Shown piece by piece: positions 8,566-16,347 of a stretch of 64,000 nucleotides of DNA. The DNA is taken from assembly GCF_028550395.1 (NCBI RefSeq), contig NZ_JAQQKW010000008.1:103183-167182 (forward strand), in the 5' to 3' direction. The notes below the pieces were generated by a model. The model was not told the DNA's origin, searched no databases, and saw only the letters and a list, made by a program, of their open reading frames with translations. The translations under genes and the position numbers were made by a program. Each line of letters begins with the position of its first letter. The stretch's first letter is position 1. Source of the DNA: Asticcacaulis currens. Lineage in GTDB: Bacteria > Pseudomonadota > Alphaproteobacteria > Caulobacterales > Caulobacteraceae.

Positions 8566-9021
8566 GTGGCGCAGTTTCACCTTGAGCGCGTCCTGCCCTA
8601 CGCGGCGTCGGACCTGTGGGACATGGTCAGCGACGTGACGAAATATCCGGACTTTATTCCGTGGATTACGGCCTTGCGCGCCTATAATGCCACCACGCCG
8701 TCAGAGGGCGTGCACGTCTTCGATGCCGACGTGTCGGTGGGCTATAAGATGCTGTCCGAGCGCTTTTCGACGCGCGTCACGCGCCGCGCCGACGACCTCA
8801 GCCTGCATATGGGGCTGCTGCGCGGGCCGCTGCGCAAACTCAATGGCCGCTGGCACTTTACCGAGGTCGCGGGCGGCACGCGGGTCGATTTCGACATGGA
8901 TATGGATTTCCGAAACCCGATCCTCAATGCCATGCTGAAAGCCAATCTCAACATTGCCGTCAATCGTCTGATGAGCGTCTTCGAGGCCCGTGCGAAGCAG
9001 CTTTATGGCCACAAGGCTTAA
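8566..9021 (+). CDS. COQ10/RatA-family START-domain protein
   Basis: A 151-residue single-domain protein of the COQ10/RatA (SRPBCC) family. Mitochondrial COQ10 binds ubiquinone and supports respiration; in E. coli the homologue RatA was described as a ribosome-association toxin, but in alphaproteobacteria the quinone role is more likely. The family opening (VLPYAASDLWDMVSDVTKYPDFIPW) is clear. It starts with GTG three bases after lipA, so translation is probably coupled. Its TAA overlaps the stop codon of the convergent pncC gene. It is annotated in some genomes as ubiquinone-binding protein. Confidence 0.9.
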   Translation: MAQFHLERVLPYAASDLWDMVSDVTKYPDFIPWITALRAYNATTPSEGVHVFDADVSVGYKMLSERFSTRVTRRADDLSLHMGLLRGPLRKLNGRWHFTEVAGGTRVDFDMDMDFRNPILNAMLKANLNIAVNRLMSVFEARAKQLYGHKA

Positions 9022-9521
9022 GCCTCGGCCTTCAGATGCTCCCGCGCCCAGTGCAGGGCGTACATGACCGACTGTTCGCGGATATAGTCGCGACCCAGAT
9101 TTTCAAACACATTCACATTGGCCTGGGATCGGACCTCGCCATCGGGCAGGCGGAAGGCCAGCCCGAAACAGACCATGCCGACGGGCTTTTCAGCGGAACC
9201 ACCGGTCGGTCCGGCGATCCCCGTGACGCTCAGGGCCAGATCGGCTCCGGCCGAGGTCAGCGCCCCTTCGGCCATGGCGTGGGCCACGGGCAGGCTGACC
9301 GCGCCGTGTTCGGCCAGAACCGCCTCCGGTACGCCCAGAAGCTTCGTCTTGGCGGCGTTGGAATAGGTGACATAGCCTTCGTGGAACGCCTCGGACGCGC
9401 CCGAAATGCGCGTCAGGGCCGCAGCGATCAGCCCGCCGGTGCAGCTTTCGGCCGTCGTCAGCGTGCGCCCCTGCGCGCGCGCCAGGGCGAGAATGTCTGT
9501 CGCCAGATCAGAGGCGTCCAT
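9018..9521 (-). CDS. pncC: CinA-family nicotinamide-nucleotide amidohydrolase (PncC-like)
   Basis: A 167-residue protein equal to the C-terminal CinA domain, which deamidates nicotinamide mononucleotide to nicotinic acid mononucleotide in NAD salvage. The signature TAESCTGG (about residues 22-29), followed by LTRISGASEAFHEGYVTYSNAAK, and the TGIAGPTGG loop are intact. The ATG at 9521 is chosen because the family begins just ahead of the ATDILALARAQG helix; an upstream alternative would run into the sodB terminator hairpin. Its stop codon overlaps that of the COQ10/RatA gene. Confidence 0.88.
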   Translation of the reverse strand: MDASDLATDILALARAQGRTLTTAESCTGGLIAAALTRISGASEAFHEGYVTYSNAAKTKLLGVPEAVLAEHGAVSLPVAHAMAEGALTSAGADLALSVTGIAGPTGGSAEKPVGMVCFGLAFRLPDGEVRSQANVNVFENLGRDYIREQSVMYALHWAREHLKAEA

Positions 9522-9530
9522 GAGAAGCTC

Positions 9531-9566
9531 CCAAAAGAAAAGGCGTGGAGTCACAGACTCCACGCC
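9531..9566 (-). terminator. Rho-independent terminator of sodB
   Basis: An 11-bp perfect stem (9542-9552 with 9556-9566, loop of 3) followed on the minus strand by a T-rich run (TTTTCTTTTGG). It lies 28 bases past the sodB stop codon and just upstream of pncC. Confidence 0.85.
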
Positions 9567-9593
9567 CCGTAAACTAGCTAATTCAAGCAGAAA

Positions 9594-10205
9594 TTACACG
9601 CCCGGATGCAGCGGGGCGTCCAGATTGCTGTTGGCGAAGTCCCAGTTCACCAGCGAGGTGAGGTAGGTTTCGATGAACTTCGGACGCAGGTTCTGATAGT
9701 CGAGATAGTAGGCGTGTTCCCACACGTCGAGCGTCAGGATCGGCTTGTCGCCCTTGGTGAACGGCGTTTCGGCATTGCCGGTCTTCACGACCTTCAGCTT
9801 GCCGTCCTGCCCCAGAACCAGCCACGCCCAGCCCGAACCGAACTGCGTCGCACCGGCGGTCTTGAAGGCTTCGACAAAGGCGTCGAACGAGCCGAAATCG
9901 TCATTGATCTTGTCAGCGATGGCACCGGTCGGCTGACCGCCGCCGTTCGGCTTCATCGAGTGCCAGAAAAAGGTGTGGTTCCACACCTGAGCGGCATTGT
10001 TAAACACGCCGGGGTTCGTGCCTTCCGAGGCCTTGACGATCTCAACCAGCGACTTGTCCGCGAACTCGGTGCCGTCAATCAGCTTGTTCAGATTGTCCAC
10101 ATAGGCCTTATGGTGCTTGGCGTGGTGGAAGCTGAAGGTATTGGCCGACATGTGCGGCTCAAGCGCGTCGGTCGGATAGGGCAGAGCGGGAAGTTCGAAG
10201 GCCAT
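9594..10205 (-). CDS. sodB: Iron superoxide dismutase
   Basis: A 203-residue Fe-type superoxide dismutase converting superoxide to oxygen and hydrogen peroxide in the cytoplasm. The four metal ligands are visible: His in [17 protein letters not shown], His in [10 protein letters not shown], and Asp and His in [13 protein letters not shown]. The sequence [10 protein letters not shown] is typical of the family, and the pattern around AATQFGSG favours iron rather than manganese. A hairpin terminator follows the gene and a Fur-box-like palindrome lies 86 bases upstream of the ATG, so iron-dependent control is likely. Confidence 0.96.
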   Translation of the reverse strand: MAFELPALPYPTDALEPHMSANTFSFHHAKHHKAYVDNLNKLIDGTEFADKSLVEIVKASEGTNPGVFNNAAQVWNHTFFWHSMKPNGGGQPTGAIADKINDDFGSFDAFVEAFKTAGATQFGSGWAWLVLGQDGKLKVVKTGNAETPFTKGDKPILTLDVWEHAYYLDYQNLRPKFIETYLTSLVNWDFANSNLDAPLHPGV

Positions 10206-10290
10206 GACATCCTCGGCAGGTTTGAAATGAGAAGAAAAGAACCAGAGTCGATATATGGGGGCCGGAATCGCTTTTCAAGGCAAATTTCGG

Positions 10291-10305
10291 TGAGAATAAT
10301 TCTCA
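10291..10305. promoter_or_regulatory. Fur-box-like 7-1-7 palindrome upstream of sodB
   Basis: The sequence TGAGAATAATTCTCA is a perfect 15-bp palindrome that matches the 7-1-7 Fur core TGATAATNATTATCA except for one symmetric base pair. It lies 86 bases before sodB and after the 3' end of the ABC ATPase gene. Confidence 0.6.
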
Positions 10306-10329
10306 AAATTAGCCTTATAATTTCAGGGG

Positions 10330-11055
10330 TTAAGCCGGGCGCAGGCTGGCATAGAGCGTATGTTCGAACGCCGCAATGTCCTTGCGCCCCTCGCTCAGGT
10401 CATCGCTTGAAAAGCCTCGCTTTATTTCGCCATCGGCCAGCAGCACACCGGCGTCGCAGCGGGTCATGAAGCTGCTGACATCGTGCAGGGCCGTCAGGAT
10501 GAGGGCCCCTTCGCGGGCGCGTTGGGTCAGGCAGTTTTTGAGGGCATAGATGGCCAGCGGGTCGAGCCAGTTGAAGGGCTCGTCCAGAATGATCCGCGCG
10601 GGCTCGCCCACAAAGGCGCACATCAGGGCGATTTTCTGCTTCTGACCCGCCGACAGGGTGCCGATCATTTTATGGCTCAAGGCGTTGTAATCGAGCGCTT
10701 CGAGCAGGGCCGGGTCGTCCGGCACCTGTGACTGACGGCTTTCGGCCACCAACGCCAGCAGCACCTGCGGCGTCAGTTCGGGCGGCAGGCTGTCAGGCGG
10801 CGGCGCATAACCCCACAGGGCCGCGCGACGTTGCGGCGTGGCGGTGACCTCCTCATCCCCCAGCCAGAGACGGCCCTGCGCCACCGGCAACCGCCCGCAC
10901 AGGCTGTTGAGCAGGGTGGTCTTGCCGGAGCCGTTGACGCCCAGAATACCGTACCATTGCCCGGGCGCGAGGCTGAGCGACACCGATTTCACGATGCGCT
11001 TTCCGGCAATATCGACGCACAGGTCTTCGCATCTCAGGGCAGGCTGGGCCGCCAT
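10330..11055 (-). CDS. ABC transporter ATP-binding protein
   Basis: A 241-residue ABC ATPase. Walker A is GVNGSGKT, the signature is LSAGQKQKIAL, Walker B is ARIILDEPFNWLDP and the switch histidine is in ALHDVSSF. The ATG at 11055 has a strong AGGAGAGAG ribosome site; an upstream in-frame start would increase overlap with the permease gene. It overlaps the permease by about 22 bases, giving the order HxlR regulator, permease, ATPase on one transcript. Substrate is unknown; architecture suggests an exporter because no binding protein is present. Confidence 0.88.
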   Translation of the reverse strand: MAAQPALRCEDLCVDIAGKRIVKSVSLSLAPGQWYGILGVNGSGKTTLLNSLCGRLPVAQGRLWLGDEEVTATPQRRAALWGYAPPPDSLPPELTPQVLLALVAESRQSQVPDDPALLEALDYNALSHKMIGTLSAGQKQKIALMCAFVGEPARIILDEPFNWLDPLAIYALKNCLTQRAREGALILTALHDVSSFMTRCDAGVLLADGEIKRGFSSDDLSEGRKDIAAFEHTLYASLRPA

Positions 11056-12098
11056 CTCTCTCTCCTTACACGCCGCATCAAGAGGATCAGGCGCACGACG
11101 AGCCACATCAGCGCCGCCGGCAGGGCCAGCACAGCCAGCAGGGCCGTGACCGCCAGATCAATCCCCAATACCCAGTCCGCCGTCGCAGGCTTATGGCTGA
11201 ATCGCGTCAGAAACGTCCATAAAATAAGCAGCCCGGCCGCAGCCCCCAGCGCCAGAAGGATCAAAAGGCCGTCTTTCAGCGGCGCGCCGCTGATCAGCAG
11301 GCTGAGCAGGCTGAGGCCCAGCCACAGGGTGAAGCGGGCAAGGGCGGTTTGCGTGAGGATACGAACCATTGTCCCCGGCTGCCAGCGCATAAATTGCGTC
11401 AGCTCGCCGGAGACCGGACAGAGCAGAACGGCCAGAAGCACAGAGCCAATGCCGAACAGGCCGAGGCCCGTCTGGGGTTCCGGGTTGTTGGAGAGCGCCA
11501 GATGCGTCGCCAGCGGTATCCCGATGATCAGCAGGCCGCCGGGCAGCCACAACCGTTTGTGGCGCAGACGGCACCACAGCGGAGCCAGCGCCGCCAAGGG
11601 CGCGCGGTTTGCGTGCGCGGAGGCTTCCGCGGCAAATAGCGGTGGCATCAGGGCTGATAACATCCCGGCCCCAAGCCCAAACACCGCCCCCAGACCCCAC
11701 AAACCCAGATCGCGCGGGGCCAGCACCGTCTGAAACCCCAGAAGCATCAGCCCAAGGGGCAGGCAGAGGGCTGCCGTGCGAAGGGCAAACCACAGCCGCC
11801 GCTGGTGCGGATCACTGATCAAGTGAAAGAAAGGGCCTCTGAGCAGGCTTTGCGCGTAGGCCGACCGTGCTGAGGGGTATAGCTGCCGCACGGCAATATA
11901 GACCAGAGCGGCGCTGTAGGCCCAGATGGGATGATTGTCGTGGGCCTGTGCGCTGAAAAACTGAAACAGTCCGAACAGCAACCCGCTCAGCAAGGCGAGC
12001 GCCACCAGCAGATCCGCAGGGCGGCGACGCCAGAGACGCCAGCGGCTGAGCAGGCGTTCCTGATCCAGTCTGAGCAGTATCTGAAAGCCCGGCGGCAC
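11034..12098 (-). CDS. ABC transporter permease-like integral membrane protein
   Basis: A 354-residue hydrophobic protein with roughly eight to ten predicted spans (clear at about 30-50, 60-75, 105-130, 135-155, 185-205, 210-230, 255-275, 280-300, 320-345). It begins with GTG directly after the stop codon of the HxlR regulator, and its end overlaps the ATPase gene. I recognised no named family; the role as membrane partner of the ATPase rests on this context. The basic N-terminus (LLSRWRLWRRRPADLL) would sit in the cytoplasm. Confidence 0.65.
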   Translation of the reverse strand: MPPGFQILLRLDQERLLSRWRLWRRRPADLLVALALLSGLLFGLFQFFSAQAHDNHPIWAYSAALVYIAVRQLYPSARSAYAQSLLRGPFFHLISDPHQRRLWFALRTAALCLPLGLMLLGFQTVLAPRDLGLWGLGAVFGLGAGMLSALMPPLFAAEASAHANRAPLAALAPLWCRLRHKRLWLPGGLLIIGIPLATHLALSNNPEPQTGLGLFGIGSVLLAVLLCPVSGELTQFMRWQPGTMVRILTQTALARFTLWLGLSLLSLLISGAPLKDGLLILLALGAAAGLLILWTFLTRFSHKPATADWVLGIDLAVTALLAVLALPAALMWLVVRLILLMRRVRRERWRPSLP

Positions 12099-12695
12099 CT
12101 AGAAGCCGTCGAACAGGTTGAGGGTTTCCTCTTTCGGTTCGACCTTGGGCGTCGGCGAGGCGGGCTTCGCCGGCGAAGCGGTTGCCACATCACGTACAAT
12201 GCGCGTGGTGAAGGCGGCCTTGTTCTTTTGCAGGCTGGCCAGAAAATCCTTGGGCGTGTCGGTGAGGTGATACTTGTTCGACCACAGCATCATTTCGACC
12301 AGAACGGGGGCAAGGTCGGCACCTTTTTCGGTCAGGCGGTAGATGTATTTACGCGCATCGTCCGGGTCGGTGGACTTGGAGATCAGCCCGGCGCTTTCCA
12401 GCTTCGACAGACGGTCGGCCAGAATATTGGTGGCGATCTTTTCCTCGGCATTGAGGAAGGCCTTATAGGTCGAACGCCCCTTGAACATCAGGTCGCGGAT
12501 GATCAGCAGCGACCACGAGTCCCCCACCACCTCCAGCAGCAGATTGATCGGGCATTTGGAGCGGGGGCCGCGTGCGGAGTCCTTCGCCGCTTCCTTCGTT
12601 GCTCTGGTGGCGGCTTTTTGGGGCGCCGGCTTGGGGGCCTGACGACGGCCAAAGGTCGCGGTGGATTTGACCGGGGTGGGGGCCGTTTTAACCAT
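12099..12695 (-). CDS. HxlR-family winged-helix transcriptional regulator
   Basis: A 198-residue regulator with the HxlR domain (about residues 62-165): CPINLLLEVVGDSWSLLIIRDLMFKGRSTYKAF, then the helix and wing region NILADRLSKLESAGLISKS...YRLTEKG. The single Cys near the domain start is typical of redox- or electrophile-sensing members. An unusual Lys/Ala/Pro-rich extension of about 60 residues precedes it, and about 30 residues follow. It is the first gene of the putative regulator-permease-ATPase operon, so it probably controls that transporter and itself. Confidence 0.88.
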   Translation of the reverse strand: MVKTAPTPVKSTATFGRRQAPKPAPQKAATRATKEAAKDSARGPRSKCPINLLLEVVGDSWSLLIIRDLMFKGRSTYKAFLNAEEKIATNILADRLSKLESAGLISKSTDPDDARKYIYRLTEKGADLAPVLVEMMLWSNKYHLTDTPKDFLASLQKNKAAFTTRIVRDVATASPAKPASPTPKVEPKEETLNLFDGF

Positions 12696-13072
12696 GGCTG
12701 CGGGCTTTCGATGACGTTCTGAAATCGGATGCCAAAATGAATAGCAGATAACAAGTGAATTATTTATTGAATTGCGTTTTGAAATTTATTTCTGTGAATT
12801 GCAAATGGCAATCTTTGTGCGGAGTCCTTGAAAATAAGGGCTTTCCACGGATGGTTATGGACGATCTGCGGCGGGATGAAGATTAAAGGGAACCACAGAT
12901 TTCACAGATTGGCGCTTCGCGCCGATGGTGCTGGAGGGCACACTTTGCGTCTCCCTAAGGACGCTGATAATCTGTGTAATCTGTGTAATCTGTGGTTTCT
13001 AAAACGATGAAACAGTCGCCGCAGGTCAATGACGGATGCGACGCGCGGCATTTATGGTCATCTGCGGAGAAA
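12696..13072. other. Intergenic region, AT-rich promoter part plus palindromic repeat
   Basis: No gene was found in these 377 bases. The part next to the HxlR gene (12720-12830) is AT-rich and should hold its promoter. The middle holds an ACAGATT palindromic repeat (12890-13000), listed separately. The rest up to the beta-propeller stop codon shows nothing recognisable. Confidence 0.6.
12890..13000. repeat. Palindromic ACAGATT/AATCTGT repeat element
   Basis: The left end (12890-12910) has two ACAGATT units and pairs with the right end (12978-12999) at all but one or two positions; a third AATCTGTGT unit precedes the right arm (12969-12977). Inside sits a small hairpin GGCGC-TTC-GCGCC (12911-12923). 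Together this gives a roughly 110-base imperfect palindrome of the type found as a dispersed intergenic repeat in many unrelated bacteria. Only one copy is in the window. Confidence 0.65.
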
Positions 13073-13900
13073 CTAAAAATACCGCACATAGGCAAAAGCC
13101 CGGCCATCCGGGGCCCAGTTGGGGACATTCATCGTTCCCTGACCACCGAACAGTTCAAACAGCGTCTCTGCCTCGCCGCCCTCGGCGGGCATCAGGCGCA
13201 ATCGCACCGTCTGATCGCGCGGGTGATCGTGCCCCACCGACGCATCGTAGGAGAGCCACAGGACATGCCTACCATCGGGCGACGGGTGCGGGAACCAGTC
13301 GGCATAGGGGCTGTCGCTCATGCGCTGAAGGTCGCGGCCGTCACGGCGGACGCGCCACAACTGCATCTGACCGGAGCGGCTGGAATTGAACCATATCCAC
13401 GCGCCATCCGAGGAAAAATCCGGCCCGTCATGCACGCCATCCCCGACGATCAGGGCGCGTTCGTCAGAGCCGTCGATACGGCTGATGTAGATGCCGAACA
13501 CGTCCTTCTGATGGATGCCGGTATAGGTGATCCACGCCCCATCGGCGCTAACGCCGTGATAGTAGGACGCCAGGTGCGCCGACACGCGCAGCGGCGTGCC
13601 ACCGGACAGAGGTACGGCATAGATGCATGCCCGGTCGTATTCGACCTTATCGGTAATCAGAAGGGTCTGACCGTCCGGCGTCAGGCCGTGGTCATTATTG
13701 CAGCGAACGGCAAAGCCCGTGTCGATCACTTGCGGTTTGCCACCAAGAGGCAGGCGGTAGATACGCCCCTCGCTATTGAGGATCAGGGCGGCACCGTCCA
13801 GCGTAAAATGCGGTGATTCCCAGAGTTCGGCTCCCTGAAAGACGACGCGGCTTTGACGGCTTTGCAGATCGTAGATTTCGATGGAACTGCGCAGGCTCAT
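13073..13900 (-). CDS. TolB-like beta-propeller (WD40/PD40 repeat) protein
   Basis: A 275-residue protein built from WD40-like/PD40 blades: repeated units of the kind LTPDGQTLLITD, VSADGAWITYTG, FSSDGAWIWFNSSRSG, PSPDGRHVLWLSY and WAPDGRAFAYV. The start at 13900 overlaps the mazG stop codon (ATGA) and there is no signal peptide, so it appears cytoplasmic, unlike periplasmic TolB. Similar proteins are annotated as TolB family or transporter-associated; catalytic activity is not evident. It may use or sense a ligand within the propeller. Cotranscription with mazG is likely. Confidence 0.75.
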   Translation of the reverse strand: MSLRSSIEIYDLQSRQSRVVFQGAELWESPHFTLDGAALILNSEGRIYRLPLGGKPQVIDTGFAVRCNNDHGLTPDGQTLLITDKVEYDRACIYAVPLSGGTPLRVSAHLASYYHGVSADGAWITYTGIHQKDVFGIYISRIDGSDERALIVGDGVHDGPDFSSDGAWIWFNSSRSGQMQLWRVRRDGRDLQRMSDSPYADWFPHPSPDGRHVLWLSYDASVGHDHPRDQTVRLRLMPAEGGEAETLFELFGGQGTMNVPNWAPDGRAFAYVRYF

Positions 13901-14694
13901 GCGCGCTCGGCCTGCTTGGCCTTGTTCCACAAAGCGTCCATCTCCGCGAGGTCGGACTGTTCCGGCGTCTTGCCCAGCTTGGCCAGCTCGGCCTCGATCA
14001 TCTCAAAACGGCGTACAAACTTGGCATTGGTGCCGCGCAGGGCGTCTTCGGGCTCAGCGTCCATTTTGCGCGCCAGATTGGCGATAACGAACAGGATGTC
14101 GCCCAGCTCAGCCTTGGCCTTTTCGTGATCGCCCGCCGCCAGCTCGACTTTCAGCTCGGCGACCTCTTCCTCCAGCTTGTCCAGCACTTCATCGAGCGAC
14201 GGCCAGTCGAAGCCGACGCGGGCCGCGCGCTTGGTCAGCTTGGCGGCGCGGGTAAGGGCGGGCAGGCCCACGGGCACGTCGTCGAGAATGCCGTGCTTGG
14301 CCTTGGCCTTGCGCTCGGCGGCCTTCTGCACCTCCCAGGCGGCGTTCTGTTCGTCGGCGGTGCGGTCGCCAGCTTCTCCGAAGACGTGCGGGTGGCGGCG
14401 GATCAGCTTGTCAGTCATGGCCTGAGCCACGTCGTTGAAATCAAACAGGCCTTGTTCTTTGGCCAGATGGCTGTGGAAGACCACCTGAAACAGCAAATCG
14501 CCCAATTCTTCCTTGAGGTCACGCATGTCCTTGCGCGCAATGGCGTCGGCCACCTCATAGGACTCCTCGATCGTGTAGGGGGCGATGGTGTCGAAGGTCT
14601 GGGCCAGATCCCACGGACAGCCGCCGTCTTTGGCCCGCAGGCGGTTCATCACCTCGATCAGCGCATTAATGGGGGCGGGGGGAGCCTGAGTCAC
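13897..14694 (-). CDS. mazG: Nucleoside triphosphate pyrophosphohydrolase MazG
   Basis: A 265-residue MazG protein that hydrolyses NTPs/dNTPs to monophosphates and pyrophosphate. Two MazG domains are present: the first with GGCPWDLAQTFDTIAPYTIEE (about residues 24-44) and the EExxE metal motif (EESYE), the second with FDWPSLDEVLDKLEEEVAEL and GDILFVIANLARK. The GTG at 14694 is used because the family needs the LIEVMNRLRAKDG helix intact; this makes a 29-base overlap with the upstream transporter gene. The stop overlaps the start of the beta-propeller gene. Confidence 0.95.
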   Translation of the reverse strand: MTQAPPAPINALIEVMNRLRAKDGGCPWDLAQTFDTIAPYTIEESYEVADAIARKDMRDLKEELGDLLFQVVFHSHLAKEQGLFDFNDVAQAMTDKLIRRHPHVFGEAGDRTADEQNAAWEVQKAAERKAKAKHGILDDVPVGLPALTRAAKLTKRAARVGFDWPSLDEVLDKLEEEVAELKVELAAGDHEKAKAELGDILFVIANLARKMDAEPEDALRGTNAKFVRRFEMIEAELAKLGKTPEQSDLAEMDALWNKAKQAERA

Positions 14695-16021
14695 GGGACA
14701 AACCTTTTGCTTTCAGTGCCGACTGAATGGACGCATAGCGTTCCGGCGTCAGGTCATAGGATGTCATTGCCCACGCGCCAAGCAAAAGAAAAATGACCGG
14801 CAGGCCGATAAAAAAGGCTTCGACCCAGAACAGGGCTTCGGGTGTGTTGTGCGCCGCCTTGTTATCAAAGCCCAGCAGGGCGAGCGCCGACAGGGTCAGC
14901 ACCGAAAAGGCGTAGCCGAGCTTGGTCGTGGCCGACAGAATCGACATCAGCGTGCCCTTCTGATCGTGGCCGGTTTCCAGCAGCACCTCGTCGCCAATAT
15001 CGGCCATCAGGGAGCGCGTCAGCAGCAGATAGGCGGCATAGGGGATGCCGGCCAGAAACACCGCCACGGCCATGACCGGAAAGTTGTTCGCCGGCACGAA
15101 GGCCAGTCCGCCATAAAGCACGGCGAAGATAATGGCCGAGGCGATCAGGGTGCGGTGTTTGGAAAAGCGCTTCGAGGCCCCGTTCCACAGGGGCGCGCCG
15201 ACAAGGCCCGCCACGAAATAGAGCAGCATGGCGATGGTACATTCAAAGCGCGTCAGGCCCTTGGTTTGCATGAAGTAGAAGAAAAACAACGCCCCCATAA
15301 TCCCCGGTGCCAGTCCCATCAACAGATCGGCCAGCAGCACCCGGATAACGTTCGGGCGGCGGATCATGTCGAAATAGGCCCCCAGCCGCACATCGTGCGT
15401 GGCCGCGTCCGACGCCTTTTCCGGCACCATCCACAGGGCGATGCCGATGGTCAGCGGCAGGGTGATCATAATAAAAATCCCCATCCACTGCACGCCGGTC
15501 TGATAGGTCTGACCGATGGCCTGTGCCACCACGGGGATCAGGGCCACGCACAGAAGGCCGACAATATTGCCGATCTGCCAGAACGCGAAAACCTTGGTGC
15601 GCTCATCATAGTCGTCGGTCAGGACGCTGCCCCAGCTCGACTGGCTGAGTGCGGCCATCGAGAAGCCGATATACATGACCAGCAACCAGATACCGAGATA
15701 CAGCGCCGAAGCGCCCGCAGGCGCCAGAAACATAAACCCGGTGGAGACGAACAGCACCGGCAGGCAGAGAGCCATCCACAGCTTGAACCGCCCGAAGCGC
15801 GTGCGGGTACGGTCCATCGCCCAGCCGATGATGGGATCGACCGCAATGTCGATCAGCTTGACGGCCATGAACACCACGCCCACCATGCCCAGACTGATGC
15901 CGATATAGGTGACGTAGTATTCTGATAAGGTCACAGACAGAGGCAGGCCCAGCGCCGCAAAGGGGATGCACGGTCCGCAAAAGGCGAACAAGCGCGGCCA
16001 GGTGAGCTGTTTGGACGACAT
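14666..16021 (-). CDS. GPH/MelB-type sugar:cation symporter (MFS)
   Basis: A 451-residue transporter with about twelve membrane spans of the glycoside-pentoside-hexuronide:cation symporter family. The characteristic loop after helix 2 is seen: KLIDIAVDPIIGWAMDRTRTRFGRFKLW, with the cation/sugar-site Asp residues. It likely takes up a sugar or glycoside; the two glycoside hydrolases in this window are far away, so substrate is not indicated. The gene leads a leftward transcript with mazG and the beta-propeller gene. The palindrome TGAACAATGTTCA lies 77 bases upstream. Confidence 0.85.
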   Translation of the reverse strand: MSSKQLTWPRLFAFCGPCIPFAALGLPLSVTLSEYYVTYIGISLGMVGVVFMAVKLIDIAVDPIIGWAMDRTRTRFGRFKLWMALCLPVLFVSTGFMFLAPAGASALYLGIWLLVMYIGFSMAALSQSSWGSVLTDDYDERTKVFAFWQIGNIVGLLCVALIPVVAQAIGQTYQTGVQWMGIFIMITLPLTIGIALWMVPEKASDAATHDVRLGAYFDMIRRPNVIRVLLADLLMGLAPGIMGALFFFYFMQTKGLTRFECTIAMLLYFVAGLVGAPLWNGASKRFSKHRTLIASAIIFAVLYGGLAFVPANNFPVMAVAVFLAGIPYAAYLLLTRSLMADIGDEVLLETGHDQKGTLMSILSATTKLGYAFSVLTLSALALLGFDNKAAHNTPEALFWVEAFFIGLPVIFLLLGAWAMTSYDLTPERYASIQSALKAKGLSRDSGSPRPH

Positions 16022-16347
16022 TTAAACCCCTGTGAATGTCTCTTTTGTGAGTCCGGCCAGATTACCGTATGCGGCAACATAACACGCCCGTTAAATTTGA
16101 ACAATGTTCATTTTGTTGGTCGCTCGTTGATAAGCGGGCGACAATCAAACGTTTGCACAGCCTGTATATTTCCGAAATATTCTCTGTATTTTTGACAGTA
16201 TAGATTTTCTTTATAAGAAGGGTTGACATAATTCGCCAGAACCCTGACGTTTAACGCAATCCGTAATTCAGCATGTCTCCTCGGCGACGGCGCGTGTGTG
16301 CCGCCGGATTGCGGGCCTTTTCTGTTCTCAAACTCTAAAGGCGACCG
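16022..16347. other. Divergent intergenic region, symporter/antiporter
   Basis: These 326 bases separate the divergent MelB-type symporter and CPA2 antiporter genes and hold no credible gene. They are AT-rich from about 16085 to 16250, contain the TGAACAATGTTCA palindrome (16098-16110), a LacI-site-like CAAACGTTTG (16146-16155) and two TTGACA hexamers (16194, 16223) without a convincing -10 partner. Confidence 0.55.
16098..16110. promoter_or_regulatory. Palindromic operator candidate TGAACAATGTTCA
   Basis: This is the exact reverse complement of the palindrome at 6358-6370, again roughly 80-100 bases before a start codon (here the MelB-type symporter). A shared TetR/AcrR-type regulator is a reasonable guess; no such gene is in the window. 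Confidence 0.5.

Noticed and set aside
7495..8580. 361-codon open frame antisense to lipA
   Set aside because: lipA has complete Cys motifs and explains the sequence.
16146..16155. CAAACGTTTG as LacI-type operator
   Set aside because: Ten-bp palindromes are common; no LacI-type gene nearby and no second site. Mentioned only within the intergenic entry.
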